DNA of 8,053 nt from JAJPJX01 sp964568355 (GTDB lineage Bacteria; Acidobacteriota; Terriglobia; Bryobacterales; Bryobacteraceae), in contig CAZMRK010000187.1 in NCBI GenBank assembly GCA_964568355.1, positions 1 through 8,053 of the forward strand, in the 5' to 3' direction. The first letter of the stretch is position 1. Every line of letters begins with the position of its first letter. The position numbers and the translations under genes are program-made. This document shows positions 5,355 through 8,053 of the stretch, piece after piece. The notes beneath the pieces were generated by a model. The model saw nothing but the letters and a program-made list of their open reading frames with translations. It was not told where the DNA came from and did not search any database.

Positions 5355-6065
5355 ATGCGATCCGGACTCACCACCGTTCTGTTGTTAACCGCGGCGGCGC
5401 TGTTCTGCGAGAGGGCCGCGCGGGCGCAGGAACCGCATCCGGCCGGTCCCCGGCCGTCGTCCATCCGCACACTCGGCGAAGCCACGGTCTCCGCGAAGCC
5501 CGACCACGCGACTCTGGACATCGGGGTGGTCACGCAGGCGGCCAACGCGGAGGCAGCCGGGAGCCAGAATGCGACCCAGGTCAGCGCGGTGGTTAGCCGC
5601 CTGAAGAGTCTGGGGCCAGCGGCGGAGATCAAGACCGTCAACTATGCGATCAGCCCTAACTATCGTTACCCCAAGGAGGGCGGCCAACCATCCATCGCGG
5701 GGTACACTGCGTCGAACACGGTGCAATTTTCCACCGGAGACCTGAGGCTGGTCGCCAAGGCCATCGATCTGGCCACCCAATCCGGCGCCAATAACATCCA
5801 ACGCCTTCAGTTTCAGTTGAAAAACGCCCAGGCCGTGCGCGACCAGGCGCTGCGCGAGGCAGCCACACAGGCCCGGAAGGACGCCGACGCGCTGGCCTCC
5901 GCCCTGGGTCTGAAGATCGTGCGGGTGCTTTCGGTGGAAGAGACCTCCTCCGGACGGCCGCAACCTATGCGCGCGATGGCCGCCATGGCCAAAGAAGCCA
6001 CCCCGATCGAGTCCGGCACGATCGATGTTTCCGCTTCCATCACCCTCACCGTTCAGGTGGAATAA
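5355..6065 (+). CDS. SIMPL-domain (DUF541) periplasmic protein
   Basis: Encodes 236 residues with an N-terminal signal peptide (MRSGLTTVLLLTAAALF core, likely cleavage after ARA at 22-24), so it is exported to the periplasm or cell surface. The mature part has SIMPL features: the opening strand IRTLGEATVSAKPDHATLDIGV (from about residue 38), the helix-and-strand block ending in the YAISPNYRYPKEGG region, IAGYTASNTVQF, the middle LATQSGANNIQRLQF, and a C-terminal strand giving IDVSASITLTVQVE. Homologues include Brucella BP26/Omp28 and E. coli YggE, linked to oxidative-stress tolerance but without a known reaction. I chose ATG 5355 because AGGAGA (5343-5348) lies 6 bases upstream; in-frame ATG 5334 would add MAIRRIL and has poorer ribosome-site spacing. 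The cupin gene follows after 51 bp and may be co-transcribed. Confidence 0.85.
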   Translation: MRSGLTTVLLLTAAALFCERAARAQEPHPAGPRPSSIRTLGEATVSAKPDHATLDIGVVTQAANAEAAGSQNATQVSAVVSRLKSLGPAAEIKTVNYAISPNYRYPKEGGQPSIAGYTASNTVQFSTGDLRLVAKAIDLATQSGANNIQRLQFQLKNAQAVRDQALREAATQARKDADALASALGLKIVRVLSVEETSSGRPQPMRAMAAMAKEATPIESGTIDVSASITLTVQVE

Positions 6066-6116
6066 ACTTTCTGACCTCTTTTGCCGGGTTTTTACGCGTT
6101 GCAGGTGAGAACCATC

Positions 6117-6590
6117 ATGATCGACTCACTATTGCCACGCGGGCAGGGGCAAGCAGTCCTGCGGAGCCCGGTGACCCCGGTCCGAGAACTATCTGCATTC
6201 GGTATCGGGATGCGTCTTCTGGCCACCGTCGGCGACACCGGCGAGGTCTGCACGACCTTCGAATACACGCTGCCGGCGGGCGCCCAGGGGCCCCAGCCGC
6301 ACTACCACCGGAATACGACCGAAGCCTTCTACGTTCTGAAGGGGAAGTTGAATTTCCTGATGGAAGACCAGTGGATCGTACTGGAACCAGGGTCTTTTCT
6401 CTCTGTTACCCCGGGAACGACGCATGCGTTTCGCAACGGCGGAGAGGAAGGGGTGGTATTTCTGGGCTTTGCCACACCTGGCGGTCACGAACGCTTTCTG
6501 GAGCAACTGGTGGCGCTGGCCCGGCAGGAGAGCGCCGGGCCGTGCGATACGTTTTGCGTTCCGGACGCGATGCCGGTGGGCGTAGCTTAG
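6117..6590 (+). CDS. Single-domain cupin protein
   Basis: Encodes 157 residues with one complete Cupin_2-type barrel. Motif 1 is GPQPHYHRNTTEAFYVLKGKL: His62, His64 and Glu69 would bind a divalent metal. Motif 2 is GSFLSVTPGTTHAFRN with the fourth ligand His103. All four metal ligands are therefore present, so it is likely a metal-binding enzyme or sensor and not a degenerate fold. Relatives are often labelled quercetin dioxygenase-like, but the substrate cannot be inferred. There is no signal peptide, so it is cytoplasmic. ATG 6117 is preferred since AGGTGA (6103-6108) lies 8 bases upstream; an in-frame TTG at 6081 would add 12 residues without support. It ends 14 bp from the convergent gltD stop, with no obvious terminator hairpin between. 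Confidence 0.85.
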   Translation: MIDSLLPRGQGQAVLRSPVTPVRELSAFGIGMRLLATVGDTGEVCTTFEYTLPAGAQGPQPHYHRNTTEAFYVLKGKLNFLMEDQWIVLEPGSFLSVTPGTTHAFRNGGEEGVVFLGFATPGGHERFLEQLVALARQESAGPCDTFCVPDAMPVGVA

Positions 6591-6604
6591 CGGGCGGTAA
6601 CGGG

Positions 6605-8026
6605 TCAGGGCAGTTTGCTGTCGCCCATGAGGTACCGGTCGATCCCACGGGCGGCTTTGCGCCCTTCGGAGATCGCCCAGACCACCAGTGACTGGCCCCG
6701 CCGTATATCTCCGGCAGCGAAGACACCCGACACCGAGGACATATAACTTTCGTCAGTACTGACGTTGCCGCGGTTGTCGAGTTTCACACCTAACTGATCG
6801 AGCAAGCCGTTCCGGACCGGCCCGAGGAACCCCATGGCGAGCAGAACCAGGTCCGCGTCGATGGTGAACTCGCTGCCCGGAACCGGCTCGAATTTGGGCG
6901 GGGGTCCCACCCGCACGCCGTGCAGCTTTTTCACTTTGCCGTGCTCATCGCCGGTGAATTTCACGGTGGAGACGCTCCACTCCCGCTGACCGCCCTCCTC
7001 GTGCGAGCTTTCGGTCCGCAATTGCATGGGCCAGAGCGGCCAGGGAGTCAGCTCGGAGCGATGATCGGGCGGCTGGGGCAACAGCTCGAACTGCCGCACC
7101 GAGAGCGCTTTCTGGCGGTGAGAGGTGCCCAGGCAGTCGGCGCCGGTGTCACCGCCGCCGATGATGACCACATGCTTGCCAGTGGCCAGGATGGCACGTT
7201 CGGCAGGGACTTCATCGCCTTCGCAGCGGCGGTTCTGCTGCGGCAGAAACTCCATGGCGAAATGAATGCCGTCCAGTTCGCGGCCGGGGACGCGCAGGTC
7301 GCGCGGCTGTTCCGCGCCCCCAGCCAGCAGGATGGCGTCGTAATCGCGGCGCAGGTCCTCTACCGGGATATTGCCTCCCACGTGCGCATTCGGGACGAAT
7401 TCCACACCTTCGGCCCGCATCTGCTCCAACCGGCGGTCGAGAACGTGCTTTTCCATCTTGAAGTTAGGGATTCCGTAGCGCAGCAGGCCGCCGATCCGGT
7501 CGTTCTTCTCGAAAACCGTCACGGCATGGCCCGCCCGCCGCAACTGCTGGGCGGCCGCCAGACCGGCAGGTCCGGAACCGACTACGGCTACCCGCCTCCC
7601 GGTCTCCCGGGTGGGCGGCTCCGGCCGGATGTACCCTTCTTCCCAGCCCTTCTCAACCACCGTCTTTTCGATCTGCTTGATCGTCACCGGCGGCTCATTG
7701 ATCCCGAGCACGCAGGAGGCTTCGCAGGGAGCGGGGCAGATCCGGCCGGTGAACTCCGGGAAATTGTTGGTGGAGTGCAGCACGCGGATGGCTTCCCGCC
7801 AACGCCCGTGGTACACCAGGTCGTTCCAATCCGGGATGATGTTGTTGACCGGACAGCCGGTATGGCAGAACGGTACGCCGCAATCCATACAGCGGGCGCC
7901 CTGCATCCGGACCTTGTCCTCGCCGAACGGCTGGTACACCTCGAACCAGTCGTTGATGCGCACCGCGGGGTCCCGCCGCTGCGGAATCTCCCGCTGATAC
8001 TCCATGAAACCGGTAACCTTACCCAT
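6605..8026 (-). CDS. gltD: Glutamate synthase small subunit (NADPH-GOGAT beta)
   Basis: Encodes 473 residues, matching the usual GltD length. The beta subunit oxidises NADPH through FAD and passes electrons via Fe-S centres to the large subunit GltB, which makes glutamate from glutamine and 2-oxoglutarate in the cytoplasm. Visible features: N-terminal cysteine-rich Fe-S region CMDCGVPFCHTGCP (Cys46, 49, 54, 58) and CPAPCEASC (Cys97, 101, 105); FAD-binding GSGPAG (150-155); NADPH-binding GGGDTG (290-295) followed by the GltD-typical FELLPQPPDHR; and a C-terminal FAD motif VFAAGDIRRG (435-444). ATG 8026 gives the standard N-terminus; AGGTG lies about 5 bases upstream. gltB is normally directly upstream, which here is beyond the right edge, so it cannot be confirmed. 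Related FAD/Fe-S subunits exist in other enzymes, but the length and the FELLPQPPDHR segment favour GltD. Confidence 0.95.
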   Translation of the reverse strand: MGKVTGFMEYQREIPQRRDPAVRINDWFEVYQPFGEDKVRMQGARCMDCGVPFCHTGCPVNNIIPDWNDLVYHGRWREAIRVLHSTNNFPEFTGRICPAPCEASCVLGINEPPVTIKQIEKTVVEKGWEEGYIRPEPPTRETGRRVAVVGSGPAGLAAAQQLRRAGHAVTVFEKNDRIGGLLRYGIPNFKMEKHVLDRRLEQMRAEGVEFVPNAHVGGNIPVEDLRRDYDAILLAGGAEQPRDLRVPGRELDGIHFAMEFLPQQNRRCEGDEVPAERAILATGKHVVIIGGGDTGADCLGTSHRQKALSVRQFELLPQPPDHRSELTPWPLWPMQLRTESSHEEGGQREWSVSTVKFTGDEHGKVKKLHGVRVGPPPKFEPVPGSEFTIDADLVLLAMGFLGPVRNGLLDQLGVKLDNRGNVSTDESYMSSVSGVFAAGDIRRGQSLVVWAISEGRKAARGIDRYLMGDSKLP

Positions 8027-8053
8027 GTAACACCTGCTGGTTCTGGCTGCCGG

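Noticed and set aside
5400..5410. Cys18 of the SIMPL signal peptide as a lipoprotein attachment site
   Set aside because: The preceding residues ALF do not fit a lipobox, which needs a small residue before Cys; ordinary cleavage after ARA fits better.
6591..6604. Terminator between the convergent cupin and gltD genes
   Set aside because: The 14-bp gap holds no stem with a T-run on either strand.
1..8053. Mobile elements, CRISPR arrays, tRNA or rRNA genes, or a defence system
   Set aside because: No transposase or integrase motifs, spaced direct repeats, cloverleaf-like sequence or toxin/nuclease domains were seen; all substantial genes belong to known metabolic, protease, regulatory or envelope families.

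Overview
The window is GC-rich, densely packed bacterial chromosome with nine protein-coding genes, one of them cut by the left edge. The incomplete gene at the left edge looks like the start of a TonB-dependent receptor carrying an N-terminal carboxypeptidase-regulatory-like domain, a family greatly expanded in Acidobacteriota. Together with the general gene style (leaderless-looking starts, a secreted CxxCH mini-protein ahead of the receptor), this suggests an acidobacterium of the Solibacter/Bryobacter type. That assignment is inference; no rRNA or other phylogenetic marker gene is present.

Layout. (1) Positions 1-554, minus strand: a 94-residue secreted His/Cys-rich protein followed by the receptor start. 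(2) A 99-bp divergent intergenic region (555-653) holding a strong dyad and -10-like hexamers facing both ways. (3) 654-3151, plus strand: a zinc-dependent medium-chain dehydrogenase whose stop codon overlaps the start of rhamnulokinase (rhaB), giving a two-gene sugar module. (4) 3136-5053, minus strand: a likely operon running Rrf2-family Fe-S regulator, clpP, SDR oxidoreductase. Its last gene overlaps the rhaB end tail to tail by 16 bp. (5) A 301-bp divergent region (5054-5354) with a good sigma70-type promoter and an inverted repeat over the predicted start site of the Rrf2 gene. (6) 5355-6590, plus strand: a periplasmic SIMPL-domain protein and a small cupin. (7) 6605-8026, minus strand: glutamate synthase small subunit gltD, with gltB expected just beyond the right edge.

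How the genes may work together. The dehydrogenase and RhaB probably belong to deoxysugar or polyol catabolism; the isomerase and aldolase needed for a full rhamnose pathway are not in the window. The Rrf2 regulator retains a three-Cys plus His set in the positions used by IscR to hold a [2Fe-2S] cluster. It probably represses its own promoter and so sets expression of the downstream ClpP peptidase and SDR in response to redox or iron-sulfur status. SIMPL and cupin proteins are often stress- or oxidation-related, but their link to the Rrf2 gene is only adjacency.

No mobile element, CRISPR array, tRNA, rRNA or integration scar was seen. Most of the window is ordinary core metabolism. The parts most worth a second look are the Rrf2-clpP-SDR cluster with its operator, the secreted CxxCH mini-protein ahead of the receptor, and the dyad in the 555-653 divergent region. 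I did not find a clearly new multi-gene system.
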